Shown piece by piece: positions 1 to 10,042 of a stretch of DNA of 64,000 nucleotides. The notes beneath the pieces are model-generated. The model did not search any database. It saw only the letters and a program-made list of their open reading frames with translations, and was not told where the DNA came from. How positions within the stretch are numbered: position 1 is the first letter of the stretch; every line of letters starts with the position of its first letter. The stretch spans positions 806,001-870,000 of the forward strand of contig NC_083677.1 in the NCBI RefSeq assembly GCF_030384665.1, read 5' to 3'. This stretch comes from Lodderomyces elongisporus (taxonomy: Eukaryota; Ascomycota; Pichiomycetes; Serinales; Debaryomycetaceae). Both the position numbers and the translations under genes were made by a program.

Positions 1-3000
1 CACGACTGGACTCAACAAGTGACGGAATATATATTCAAATTTTCCAAAGAGATGAATAGTATCACCAATCATGAATATAAGGGTGTCTATATGAGCAGAT
101 TAAGCTACTTGTTGGATTATGTGCAACACTTGTATATTGAAGCCTTAGTTGATCCATCCTACTTTCAAATACAAATTTTGAAGCCATTTAGAGACAACAT
201 TCCAAAAGATAAAAAACTACTTGAAAGCATCACGATAAATACCAATCAAGATGACGACGAAGCAGACAATTGCGAAGATGGACAAGATGAAAAAGAAGTA
301 CACGATGCAAGTGATCGACAAAGAGCCCTCGTTAAGGTAGATTTTTCTCAGACTTTATTTGCATTGACATTATTGAAAATATTCTGGAAAGATCTTCTAC
401 AGCATGAAAATGTTATTAAGGAGGTGGCGGAATTGCTTTTATTAAACTATATGATCATTGCAAACCTGGTGCTTATAACCGGCATACGTTTGCCGCAAAC
501 CCTTGGGTCCAAGTTGACTGGCTCCATAAAAGATCTTATCGTATACTTGTTTAAGCACGATGTGAATATCTTTGTCATTCCTGAGTCGTGGCATCATGTG
601 GAAAGTTTATTAAACGAGATTCTTCTTCTGCATCTGGAGGCATGCACTTTGGAGCAGAAAGGAAAACTTTTGAAACAGCTCGATTTAATAAAGTTTAGAA
701 ATGAAAGCCTCGTACTCAACACAAAAGGTGAAACTGGTTCTGCAAGTGGAAGTGGAAGTGAAGGTGAAGGTGTACTTGGGAATGACACACATAGCCCGAA
801 GGACGGTGCAAGTTTGTTGACCACTAATATTAGACATAAACGCGAGAGTTCCAGCAATGCAGCTTTAATTATTAACAACTTGGACAATGGTCGTCTCAAC
901 GATAAAATGGCAGAAATGTTTTTACCTTACAACAATGGTAACGTCACGGTGGCCGAATCTAGTTTTACCTGGAAACAAAACCTCTCTATTTTAATTGTTT
1001 GGTGTTGTACCAAATGGCGGAGTAGGTCCAATAAGAGCGAAGAGATTCAAATTGCGTGTTCATTTTTGGAAAAATCTATTTCAAAAATTGGCTTGGATAG
1101 ATATCAAAGGAACGAGTTGGAAAATGAGATTTTGGAAAACATTTTTGCATTAATCGATGACAAAGAGGAGTTGATATTCATTGATCAGAGCCAATTATAC
1201 TGTTTGATCAATGAGCTCTATCGAGCCAAAATTTGTTCAGTTTCATCTTATATGCGAAAACTAATTTCTTCAGGTGTCTTATCGTCTCCCGAACTATTTA
1301 GTGATGATGAACAAATACCAATGGTGATTCAAGCGCATTTGAACATATTGCAATGTTTACCTGTTGAGAATAATAGGCAGCGCAACAACCTATTGAAGAA
1401 ATGGAGATGCGGTACCTTGGAGCCGGAAAAATTACAAGAAACTAAACAATTATTTGCTTTGAATTTTATCGATCGAATTGCAAAAAATGAGGATATCTTA
1501 TCTCATATAATTGACTTATCTAATGCTGTTACACATTTAACATATGGTTCAAAAATACAATTGACTAATTGGTTTGCAAAGGAATTGAATGCCGTTTTTA
1601 AACGAACTACAAAATTGATTCGTTTATCTCCAACGATTGTTTATGCCATGTATCTATTGCACAAGGATTGTAATAATCTTTTGGCCTTTTTCAAGTTTGT
1701 GGTGCCTACAATTTTGAAAAATGAGAGCGGCATCATTTTTTTGCACCATAACGCGCTATACCTTGTGGCTAGGCTAGTTATGAAACATTTTAGATTGATT
1801 AAGCAGTTTTCCAGTTCTTCAGAAACCTCAGCATTGACTTTGTTTCTGCTAATTCTACAAAATTACCGCGAAGCAGAAGAGTATAGTAGCTATTATAACT
1901 TTGAGCAGGTATGGAACTTTATGGATCATGCAATTAGCAGAACGAACGCCAAACTGAATCTGGTTCTGAACCAAGATCATAATCAAAAGAGACGCAAAGT
2001 TGACAATAATAGTATTGGCACTAATGATTCTGTTCAAAGTGTGCCTCCTACGGTGCGTTCAACATCCGAATTTCCGGACACTCCAATGCGTATAAACGTT
2101 GAAGATATATCGAATACAACCATGGTTAATGCAAACGCTGGGTCTCAAACTATTAACACAGCTGATGATTTTTTCGAAAGTCTCGCGAACCTACGTCGTC
2201 TCTCGTCAAATTACCATTTGGAAAATGATTCTGCAAGTTTCTCTTCTCAACATTTGAGCTTGAGTGTGGATGTGCTTTTGGAGTCATGGATATTACAAAA
2301 CTCGCCAAATTCGAAGGATTATAATGTGCCAGCAAAAGAAAAAGAGGAGAAAGAAATTCAGACCGTTCAACTTTTAAAATTGAAGTTGGCTAATGAAAGT
2401 GCCAGTGATGAAGACAACAGCAATGCCAACAGCAATGCCAACAACAATGCCAACAACAATGCCAACAACAATGCCAACAACAATGCCAACAACAATGCCA
2501 ACAACAATGCCAACAACAATGCCAACAACAAAAGTGTAGTCAATCTGAAGGAAAATATAATTTTCAAAATGAAGAACTTACTCAATCAAGTGGACAATTC
2601 TGAGCAACGATGTGCCATGTTGAAGAAGCTAGTGATATATGATATTGTGAGTGTGGGCGATATTATCAAAATTATGTTTTCGTTGGATAAAGCGTTCAGT
2701 ATAAATTACAAGCTTTTCAATTCAATGTTGTTAAATTCTGGTTCTGGCTCTAGTTCTGGTTATGAAAATAACTTATATTCAAACTTCAATTCAGATAGGA
2801 ATCAATTCATTTCGCCAATACAGCAAGAACTTTTTGATATTGCAGTTGGCTTCTACAAACGGAAGAATAGAAAAGAGTTTTTCCACCTCATTTTAAAAAG
2901 CTTGACAAGCGATGGTCCACTATTCACAAATGATTTGATGATTAATCATGAATTTGTCACTTTAGAATACCTTCGCGATATACTTGCAAGAGATGCGTCA

Positions 3001-4395
3001 TTTTTGAACGAATCTCTTTTTGCCCAATTAAGTAGAGACGATTCTATCGAGTTGTTAAACTTGTTGCTTGGTAGAAATAACAATAATTACATTTTAAGTT
3101 TAGAAGGTTTTGAAAATGAAATTCGTCATTTAAACGAATTTAATATTGGTGGTTACCAGATATTGGTTGCTTTGTTGTCCAAGTTGCTTGACGTAGTTGA
3201 CTTATCTGTGAGAAAGTTGCGATGGGAACAATTTGTTGCTGCCATGCTCAATTGCTCAGAAGACTTTCAAAAATCATCAAGTAACACTGATGTTGATTAC
3301 AATGACGAACGAATCAAGACGGCATTCAAATTGTTTGAATTTGTTTCTTGGGATCAAAAGGCTATTTTGCTTGAAGTATTTGAAGAAGTTTTTTTGTCAC
3401 AAGGAAATGATGCGCGTGGCGAGAATCAAGGAGTAGTTATGCTTTCGAAACCCCGCTTATTGGGCATTGATCTGTTTTTTACTAATTTCATTTACAATTC
3501 AAGCCATAAAGTTGGCATTTCAGAACATCTTATCAACTCAATTTCAAATTTTGTCAAAAGCATGTTGTCCACGCTAGATATTGCAAAGTCCGAAGTGGTG
3601 TTGGGAGATCGATCTAGAGAATACCTACTTGCAACGTTGTTCAAAATTTTAATCATTCATAGAGAGTCATTGTGCAATACTCTTTCATCTTCCTTGTCTT
3701 CTTCATTATCAATATCATCATCGTCACCATCAGTCTTATCATCAACATCATCACCATCTTCCATTAGTGGTGGCACGTGCGAAACTTTAGTGGGGAATTT
3801 GATTGAAATGTTGCTGGCAAGGTACCTTGCCGAACCCAATAACAAATGGAAGGTCTTGCTTTTTGATATGCTTTCATTGATGAAACTGTCGATCTCGACG
3901 AGAAGAAACTCAATCACAAATATTGATTTCGCAACTTCACCCAATCTGGGAAGTACACCCAATGAATTTCATCCTGTTGCTACATCTAATGTAACCACCA
4001 CTGTGAGTGCACAAATCGGTACTTTATTTGAGTTGCCAAAGATGAAAGATGTTAATGAGCTCAAAAGTGAACTAGACGATGACATGATAAGATCCATTAT
4101 TATGCTTGATCTAGAAGAGCTTAAATATGGCGGCGATGTAAGCACTTTCAATGATCCTAGTTTGGTCATCGACTCTACCCGAAGAGATGTTTTTGCAATG
4201 TCGCCTTTTGTTAGTAATTTATTATCAGTCAACAAGAGCGGAGATTATCAAAAAACTAGTAATGGCATTGATATCAAGCCATTCCAAATGAAGAGCTATG
4301 AAATTATCGAGGATATTACTGTTTCTACTGTGAATGATGCGTGTTTGAACTTGCTGCTCTTTGATTCTTATCTAACCAGAGAAAATCCTGTGTGA
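1..4395 (+). CDS. SRB8: Mediator kinase-module subunit Srb8/Med12 (5' truncated by window)
   Basis: The frame is open from base 1, and the GTG at 19 is an internal Val codon, so the true start lies outside; 1464 codons are visible. Med12/Srb8 is the large subunit of the Mediator Cdk8 kinase module, a nuclear repressor and activator of RNA polymerase II. The match rests on a segment at about residues 320-430: a Trp-rich hydrophobic helix (WKQNLSILIVWCC), a stretch ending in an 'LLEK'-like motif (SFLEKSIS), then a 'LINELYR...YMRKLISSG' block matching the Med12 LCEWAV region. The C-terminal end (LNLLLFDSYLTRENPV) looks like the ends I know from Candida Srb8. Low-complexity insertions include a 12-bp-unit Asn/Ala tract (2416-2529) and a Ser-rich tract (about 3675-3765). 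Med5/Nut1 was the alternative considered. No break is visible. Confidence 0.72.
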   Translation, partial: HDWTQQVTEYIFKFSKEMNSITNHEYKGVYMSRLSYLLDYVQHLYIEALVDPSYFQIQILKPFRDNIPKDKKLLESITINTNQDDDEADNCEDGQDEKEVHDASDRQRALVKVDFSQTLFALTLLKIFWKDLLQHENVIKEVAELLLLNYMIIANLVLITGIRLPQTLGSKLTGSIKDLIVYLFKHDVNIFVIPESWHHVESLLNEILLLHLEACTLEQKGKLLKQLDLIKFRNESLVLNTKGETGSASGSGSEGEGVLGNDTHSPKDGASLLTTNIRHKRESSSNAALIINNLDNGRLNDKMAEMFLPYNNGNVTVAESSFTWKQNLSILIVWCCTKWRSRSNKSEEIQIACSFLEKSISKIGLDRYQRNELENEILENIFALIDDKEELIFIDQSQLYCLINELYRAKICSVSSYMRKLISSGVLSSPELFSDDEQIPMVIQAHLNILQCLPVENNRQRNNLLKKWRCGTLEPEKLQETKQLFALNFIDRIAKNEDILSHIIDLSNAVTHLTYGSKIQLTNWFAKELNAVFKRTTKLIRLSPTIVYAMYLLHKDCNNLLAFFKFVVPTILKNESGIIFLHHNALYLVARLVMKHFRLIKQFSSSSETSALTLFLLILQNYREAEEYSSYYNFEQVWNFMDHAISRTNAKLNLVLNQDHNQKRRKVDNNSIGTNDSVQSVPPTVRSTSEFPDTPMRINVEDISNTTMVNANAGSQTINTADDFFESLANLRRLSSNYHLENDSASFSSQHLSLSVDVLLESWILQNSPNSKDYNVPAKEKEEKEIQTVQLLKLKLANESASDEDNSNANSNANNNANNNANNNANNNANNNANNNANNNANNKSVVNLKENIIFKMKNLLNQVDNSEQRCAMLKKLVIYDIVSVGDIIKIMFSLDKAFSINYKLFNSMLLNSGSGSSSGYENNLYSNFNSDRNQFISPIQQELFDIAVGFYKRKNRKEFFHLILKSLTSDGPLFTNDLMINHEFVTLEYLRDILARDASFLNESLFAQLSRDDSIELLNLLLGRNNNNYILSLEGFENEIRHLNEFNIGGYQILVALLSKLLDVVDLSVRKLRWEQFVAAMLNCSEDFQKSSSNTDVDYNDERIKTAFKLFEFVSWDQKAILLEVFEEVFLSQGNDARGENQGVVMLSKPRLLGIDLFFTNFIYNSSHKVGISEHLINSISNFVKSMLSTLDIAKSEVVLGDRSREYLLATLFKILIIHRESLCNTLSSSLSSSLSISSSSPSVLSSTSSPSSISGGTCETLVGNLIEMLLARYLAEPNNKWKVLLFDMLSLMKLSISTRRNSITNIDFATSPNLGSTPNEFHPVATSNVTTTVSAQIGTLFELPKMKDVNELKSELDDDMIRSIIMLDLEELKYGGDVSTFNDPSLVIDSTRRDVFAMSPFVSNLLSVNKSGDYQKTSNGIDIKPFQMKSYEIIEDITVSTVNDACLNLLLFDSYLTRENPV
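2416..2529 (+). repeat. 12-bp coding minisatellite (Asn-rich) in SRB8
   Basis: About nine tandem copies of aacaacaatgcc (the first two read aacagcaatgcc) encode repeated Asn-Asn-Asn-Ala. The unit is in frame, so copy-number change would not break the gene. Confidence 0.95.
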
Positions 4396-4925
4396 AGATA
4401 GTTTAAATGTCACATTAAAGAATCACTCGAATTCACTCGTTCGCTCATCCATTCATTTATTTGTTTATTTTTTTTTTGTTCGTTTATTCGTTTAATTATT
4501 CATTAGTTCGTGTATTGTTTGTTTTTAACAAAGAAGTCACATATCATTTTTTTATCCTTCTTGGTCATTACTGATCTAATATATAAATATATATTCATTC
4601 ATTCATTTAAACTATAGAAAAGTAAGGAACCTCCAAGGTATTAATTAATGGTGAATATTTGTGTTTTGTGTAACATTGCATTGCATTGCTCAAATTTTTC
4701 TGTTCTTCTTTCCCTCTTTCCCTCTTTCCCTCTTTCTCTTTCTCTGTCTGTGTCTGTTTTATTTTTTATAACGTTTCTCAGTTATGTTTTTGTGATGTAA
4801 ACAGCTTTCTGGATTCTCCACGACGCGCAAACAAATTGAAACGACTAAAGAAAAAGGTCAATTGTGCGTTCCACCACTGATAGACTGATGTTTTATTCAT
4901 TGAAATATAACATACCTGAATCACT
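4396..4925. other. SRB8-ZRG17 intergenic region
   Basis: This 530-base spacer separates two tandem plus-strand genes. It is T-rich with (attc)-like runs, and it holds the candidate zinc-response element at 4629-4639. No ORF of note and no RNA gene was seen. Confidence 0.7.
4629..4639. promoter_or_regulatory. Candidate Zap1 zinc-response element (ZRE) of ZRG17
   Basis: The 11-mer ACCTCCAAGGT differs at one defined base from the yeast Zap1 consensus ACCTTNAAGGT. It lies 287 bases upstream of the ZRG17 ATG. ZRG17 is a known Zap1 target in Saccharomyces cerevisiae, and the ZAP1 homologue lies at 18158-20905. The match is seen directly; function is inferred. Confidence 0.6.
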
Positions 4926-7058
4926 ATGGAAGAACCACATTCGTTTCAGAATTTTGATGATAACCTAGAACCTTGTTCTGCAAATAACCGCAACCACAAC
5001 CACAACCACGACCACAAACATGACCATGACCACGACCATGACAATATACACAACCATCATATGAATGTACCAAACATAGTACTTCCAAACCAATCAAATC
5101 CATTGGGTATCATCACGGATGATAACGATAGCATCAACATTAATGAGCCAAGTAAAAGCACGCAGATGGCTAGCAATTCTCGACGCTCGAGTCTTGGCTT
5201 TTTGGCTAGTGCAAACTTTTCGGCAGACTCACTAGTTGATGCACAAACACTACTGGGAATTACACCAACTACGCCCAAACATGGCGCAAATTCTACACGT
5301 AGATACTCAAATAACTCGCTTTTAAATTCTCCTGTACTCCAGCCACCGTCTCATTCAACTCGTGGACGCTCGCGACCATTATCGGCTTTCCTAATGGACT
5401 CAACAAATGCAATTGAAGAAGATGGAGACGAAAGTAGCTTTGCAAACTATGCCACTTCACCTGAAGGAGCACATTCTTTTTGCATAAACAATGACGGGGT
5501 CAATGGCGCAATCAATAACTCCCCTCAAAATGTTTCAATATCAACATATGGCAATGGTTTTTATAACAATAATAGTATCAATAATTATTCGCGTCGAGGC
5601 AGTTCTCCAACAAGAGGACCACCTCCATCTCCACCAAGATCACCCTCTCCAGTGCGCGTGAACAAAAACTTTAGAGCCAAGTCCCCAGTACGAAGATCTT
5701 TATCGCCCACAAAGTCCGGACCGTTCAACTTTAAACCGCAAGAAATTATGGTTCATGGTAACGGATCAAATTCATCGCTCCAGGTTAAGCCAGCCCATCG
5801 TAAGGGACATAGATATAAACACTCTTCGGTATCGATGAATATGTTCCAGGAGCCGCCATTGGCGGACTTGGCTGAAAAGGCACCGTTGAAAAGTATAGCT
5901 GATCTGTATCCAATTCCAAATTACAAAGAAACATTTGCCTCGATAAGCAAAAGCCAAAAGGGGAGACTTGCTTGGAGCGCGTGTCATTTTGCAACATCGC
6001 TTCTTGTATTTTATACAGGTTTTAATTTGGGTGTAGGCTCATTATCCACCTTGGCTCATTTGATTTTCTACGATTCCTTGGGCTCATTATTTATTGTGCT
6101 TGTGGATGTGATGGCGAATTTTGAAGTATGGAAAAAACCATCGATATCTTTCCCATTTGGACTCGAGCGGCTTGAGGTGCTTGTTGGTTTTGCATTAAGT
6201 GCATCTCTTGTGATGCTTGGTTTCGACTTGTTTAGTCATTTCTTTGAGGAGCTTGTGCTCTCTTTGATGTCGCATGACAACGAAGACCATGGTGAACATG
6301 ATCATTTATCGCATCATGTGCATGAAGAACTGGGGCCTGTAGGAAATATTGTTGCTTATGAAGTGGTTTTGTTGATATCGTTAGCTGTCTCGCTTGTATC
6401 TTCCAACGTGATTTTGGCGTATGATCGGATTAACGATATGCTTAACTCGACTTCAGACAAGGCTCAGCAATATAATGGCTTCAGCAAGGGTAAAATAAAT
6501 TACTATAAAGGTGGTAGCACAACAATGAACAGTGCTACTATGAGTCTGCGTATTTTGAATATGATTAAGGCTTGGAGAAGCTATCCTACTTATTTAATCA
6601 CAATCACATACATTATCTTTCTCATTGTGGTACCAATAATCCCTGGCTCTTGGGTTCAGGAATTAGCATACGATATACAGAAATGTGCCAATATATTGGT
6701 AGCTTGTTTGCTTTGTTACAATGGATGGAACCTTGTCAAATTCCTTGGTGGCACTTTGTTATGTGCTTTCCCATACTCGGACTATCAAAATAGTGTTACA
6801 AAGTCCAATATTATGGACCAGATAACTGGACTCGATTGTTTTAAACATGGATATCTGATACAGAAATTGTTTGTCACAAAGTTTAGCTATAGCTTATACG
6901 TGATAGGTGTTTCTATTGAAATGAAAGGCGCTAATGCTGATGACGAGGTGAGAATGAAGTTTGAAACAAACAGAATAATTGAAAACGAGGTAAAGAAGTT
7001 GGAAAGAGGGCTAAAGGTGGCAAAATGTGAAATTACCATAGACATAGACAGGTTCTGA
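4926..7058 (+). CDS. ZRG17: Zrg17-like CDF zinc transporter subunit (ER/Golgi)
   Basis: This 710-aa protein has a long disordered N-terminus and a membrane half. Zrg17 pairs with Msc2 to move zinc into the ER and secretory pathway. Visible features are a His/Asp-rich stretch at residues 24-46, Ser/Pro-rich low complexity, a 'HRYKHSSVSMNMFQEPP' block before the membrane part, about six hydrophobic segments (residues about 345-600), a His-rich loop (HGEHDHLSHHVHEE) and a soluble C-terminal domain of about 90 residues. The CDF zinc-site pattern HxxxD is not intact: the TM2 equivalent reads HLIFYD (four residues between), and the TM5 region 'NVILAYDRIND' lacks His. That is as expected for the non-catalytic partner subunit. 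Msc2 is less likely because the extra N-terminal membrane helices are absent. A candidate ZRE upstream suggests induction by zinc shortage. Confidence 0.82.
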   Translation: MEEPHSFQNFDDNLEPCSANNRNHNHNHDHKHDHDHDHDNIHNHHMNVPNIVLPNQSNPLGIITDDNDSININEPSKSTQMASNSRRSSLGFLASANFSADSLVDAQTLLGITPTTPKHGANSTRRYSNNSLLNSPVLQPPSHSTRGRSRPLSAFLMDSTNAIEEDGDESSFANYATSPEGAHSFCINNDGVNGAINNSPQNVSISTYGNGFYNNNSINNYSRRGSSPTRGPPPSPPRSPSPVRVNKNFRAKSPVRRSLSPTKSGPFNFKPQEIMVHGNGSNSSLQVKPAHRKGHRYKHSSVSMNMFQEPPLADLAEKAPLKSIADLYPIPNYKETFASISKSQKGRLAWSACHFATSLLVFYTGFNLGVGSLSTLAHLIFYDSLGSLFIVLVDVMANFEVWKKPSISFPFGLERLEVLVGFALSASLVMLGFDLFSHFFEELVLSLMSHDNEDHGEHDHLSHHVHEELGPVGNIVAYEVVLLISLAVSLVSSNVILAYDRINDMLNSTSDKAQQYNGFSKGKINYYKGGSTTMNSATMSLRILNMIKAWRSYPTYLITITYIIFLIVVPIIPGSWVQELAYDIQKCANILVACLLCYNGWNLVKFLGGTLLCAFPYSDYQNSVTKSNIMDQITGLDCFKHGYLIQKLFVTKFSYSLYVIGVSIEMKGANADDEVRMKFETNRIIENEVKKLERGLKVAKCEITIDIDRF

Positions 7059-7420
7059 TCTAGTTTCTGGACGATAAAAGGAGTCAAGAGTTTCTTATTA
7101 TTTTTTTTTGTTTTCTTTTTTTTTTATGATTATAATTATTATTAGTATGTACTCAACTCTTGTTTGTTTCTCTTTATTTTTGCATCCACTGATTCAGTTT
7201 GCTTTCTTCTCGCAAACGGTTGTTCCCAAAATGGTAATACAGATTCTGAGTCACATCAATTAAGCGCGCAAAATTCTTCTCAGCGATCTCAGCACAATTT
7301 TTTTTTTTTCATTGATAATTTTCATTTCTCTTCATTTCTTTCCATTTTTTTTTCTTTTGTTCAACTTCACAAATTTTTCTTTTTCTTTAAATTGCTGTAA
7401 AGAGTTCAACCCATATAGAC
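7059..7420. other. ZRG17-ARG8 intergenic region
   Basis: This 362-base spacer is T-rich. It holds a perfect Gcn4-type site at 7247-7253, and a long T/C-rich stretch (7300-7395) lies just before the ARG8 ATG. No other gene is seen. Confidence 0.7.
7247..7253. promoter_or_regulatory. Gcn4-type site (TGAGTCA) of ARG8
   Basis: A perfect TGASTCA heptamer lies 167 bases upstream of the ARG8 start. In yeasts arginine biosynthetic genes are under general amino-acid control by Gcn4, so this is the likely activator site. The motif is seen; occupancy is inferred. Confidence 0.6.
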
Positions 7421-8848
7421 ATGTTGAGGCTGGTTTCATACAAAGTGGCAGGTCCACTTAAAGCTAGTATTGGAAAGAGTTTATTATTAGCACGTTTTGC
7501 TAGCTCAGATCCAAAAACAACAACGGCGTCGGCATCATCATCATCATCATCGTCATCCAGTTCTACAAAAAAACCTATATTCGAAGGTATCCCCGATGCT
7601 GGTGATGATTCACACTCTGGCGAATACATCAAAACTGTATCGAAACCGTACACTGTTACGACGTATGCTCGTCCAAATCTTGTACTTACCCATGGTAAAG
7701 GTTCGCATATCTATGACTTGGAGGATCGTAAGTACATAGACTTTACATCCGGGATTGCAGTTACATGTTTGGGACACGCCAATGAAGAAATAAGCAAAAT
7801 CATTCAAGACCAGTCGCAGAAACTTTTGCATTGTTCTAACTTGTACTACAACTTACCAGCTGGGGAATTGGCCAATAAGCTAGTGACAAAGACACGGGAA
7901 TTAGATGGTATGAGTGATGCCGCACGAGTTTTCTTGTGCAATTCAGGTACGGAGGCAAATGAAGCCGCCATGAAATTTGCTAGAAAGTACGGTAAGATGG
8001 TGAGTGGGGGAAGTGAAGAAAAAGTGGAGTTTATTACTTTTGAGAATTCATTCCATGGTAGATCACTTGGTGCATTATCATTAACACCCAATCCCAAGTA
8101 CCAAAAGCCGTTTGCTCCGTTGATTCCTGGAGTCAATGTTGCCAAGCCTAATAATATTGAAAGCGTTAAGCAGCTTATATCGAGAGATAAGACATGTGCG
8201 GTGATTATAGAGCCAATTCAAGGTGAAGGAGGTGTCAATCCTATAGATGGCGAGTTTTTGGTGCAGTTGAGACAGTTGTGTGACGAGAACGATGTTGTTT
8301 TAATATATGATGAGATTCAATGTGGGTTGGGTCGTTCAGGAAAGCTTTGGGCACATTCCCACCTCCCTAAGGAAGCGCATCCAGATATTGTAACAATGGC
8401 AAAAGCATTGGGTAATGGTTTCCCCATAGGAGCTACAATGATCACTGAGAGAATTGAGAATGCATTAGCTGTGGGAGATCATGGTACTACATATGGTGGT
8501 AACCCGTTGGGTTCAAGAATTGGATCCTACGTTGTTGATCAAATTGCAAATGAGGAGTTCTTGGCTAAAGTGAATGAAAAATCCAATTTATTTACCGATA
8601 AGTTGGAAAAATTGGCCAACGAATTTCCGGAAAAGATTTTGAAAGTTAAAGGTAAAGGTTTGCTTTTGGGGTTGCAGTTTGATGAAAAAGTTGATATCAA
8701 CAAGATTGTGGAGAAATGTAGAGAGAATGGGCTTTTAATTATCACTGCTGGCTTAAATACAGTGAGACTTGTACCAGCATTGAATATACCTGAGGGTGAC
8801 ATCACGGAAGGACTTGCAGTATTGGAGCATTGTATTAGAAATAGTTGA
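7421..8848 (+). CDS. ARG8: Acetylornithine aminotransferase, mitochondrial
   Basis: This 475-aa class III PLP-dependent aminotransferase converts N-acetylglutamate semialdehyde and glutamate to N-acetylornithine and 2-oxoglutarate in the mitochondrial matrix, a step of arginine synthesis. The N-terminus (MLRLVSYKVAGPLKASIGKS) is basic and lacks acidic residues, as in a mitochondrial targeting sequence. A Ser run of about 12 residues follows before the conserved enzyme starts near residue 65. Visible motifs are 'TSGIAVTCLGH', 'NSGTEANEAAMKFARK', 'FHGRS', 'IIEPIQGEGG', 'YDEIQCGLGR' and the PLP-binding lysine in 'TMAKALGNGFPIGA' (Lys328). The closest alternative, ornithine aminotransferase (CAR2), is less likely given the 'GIAVTCLGH' and 'CSNLYYN' segments typical of ArgD/Arg8. 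It is longer than the S. cerevisiae protein (423 aa) because of the Ser-rich linker. Confidence 0.93.
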   Translation: MLRLVSYKVAGPLKASIGKSLLLARFASSDPKTTTASASSSSSSSSSSTKKPIFEGIPDAGDDSHSGEYIKTVSKPYTVTTYARPNLVLTHGKGSHIYDLEDRKYIDFTSGIAVTCLGHANEEISKIIQDQSQKLLHCSNLYYNLPAGELANKLVTKTRELDGMSDAARVFLCNSGTEANEAAMKFARKYGKMVSGGSEEKVEFITFENSFHGRSLGALSLTPNPKYQKPFAPLIPGVNVAKPNNIESVKQLISRDKTCAVIIEPIQGEGGVNPIDGEFLVQLRQLCDENDVVLIYDEIQCGLGRSGKLWAHSHLPKEAHPDIVTMAKALGNGFPIGATMITERIENALAVGDHGTTYGGNPLGSRIGSYVVDQIANEEFLAKVNEKSNLFTDKLEKLANEFPEKILKVKGKGLLLGLQFDEKVDINKIVEKCRENGLLIITAGLNTVRLVPALNIPEGDITEGLAVLEHCIRNS

Positions 8849-10042
8849 TCAGTATATTTGTTTAGGTTTTTTTTTTACTAGTCTATCTTTGTATCTATTT
8901 TTATTTCTGTTTCCATTTCTTTTCCTTTTCGTAATATTTGATGTTGACAATTACACACTCTTTGAGCCCATGGTATTCATAAAAACTAAGAGAGTAATAA
9001 CTACAATGGAGTACTCCTTATACAAAAAAAAAAGAAAAGAAAATAGGTATCAGGATCCATACCTTTTGGTATGAACCTCTAGTAGCGGTTGAGAAGCTAT
9101 TTCAATATATTCTCTTGAATAAAATGATGAGATACATATCTACTAATATATAAATATATATATACGCACGTCACTTTGCCAGCCTTGTACTACCACGTTG
9201 TAGAAGATTTTGTACACAACTACAGGATACAACATCGAGTTCATCCTTGCGTAATAAAAAGCGCAAAATTTTTTTCGTCAGCGGCGGAATTCTCAAATTT
9301 TCTCTTTTTTTTTCTTTTTGCTTTCTGTTGTTTTGTCCCAGTCTCCGTCCCCTCCCCCCTGCTCTTGATGTTACAGTAAAACTTTGTTTACAAAAATTAA
9401 ATTGTAATAAACAAAATATGTACAAATTAAATTTTTTGACTCTGATAAGCCCCACCAGCACTAATTGCCGATATAGTAGTACTAACCTACATTAGAAAAA
9501 AAAACAAACTAAAACAATAAAAAAAAAAAAAAATAGATAGACTAGAACACAATAATTATTCTACATCATTATCAACCAGAATCTTTTATTCTGTTGCCTT
9601 TTTGAAATTGCCAAAAAAAGGGACAAATAGCACACAGTTGAAACAATCTTTGTTGTTGTTGTCGTTGTTGTTTTTAAAATTAACAAAGATATACCAATCA
9701 AGCGACAGGGAAATATCTACAGGATAATAGATTCGTGGTTGAACACAGATTTGATCCTTGATTTTTTTTAAAGAAAAAAAAGGATAACATTGATTGGTTT
9801 ATTGATTGATTGATTGATTGATTGAACCATAAATTGATTAACTGAAAAAAACCTGTTGGCTGCCATTATTTAACTTTTAGTTGGCCTCTGCTCAACTTAA
9901 TCTATACCGTCCCTGCATATTTTTACTTATAAATTTCTAATTATCACAGCATCTATTTTTTTTTTCAATATTTTTGTTTGTTTTTTGTTTTTTGTTTTTT
10001 TTTCTTTGGTTTCGTTAAAAACTACAAGTGTTATATGACTTC
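8849..10042. other. ARG8-PPG1 intergenic region
   Basis: About 1.2 kb separates two tandem plus-strand genes. It is AT-rich with A and T homopolymers, a (GATT)n run around 9807-9830 and a tataaatatatatata stretch near 9149-9164. No ORF with recognisable domains and no tRNA was seen. Confidence 0.6.

Noticed and set aside
19..21. GTG at 19 as the start of the first gene
   Set aside because: It is an internal valine codon. The same frame is open to base 1 and the Med12 N-terminal part is missing, so the gene is truncated by the window.
2367..2585. Minus-strand Leu/Ala repeat ORF of 72 codons
   Set aside because: It is the antisense reading of the SRB8 Asn/Ala minisatellite.
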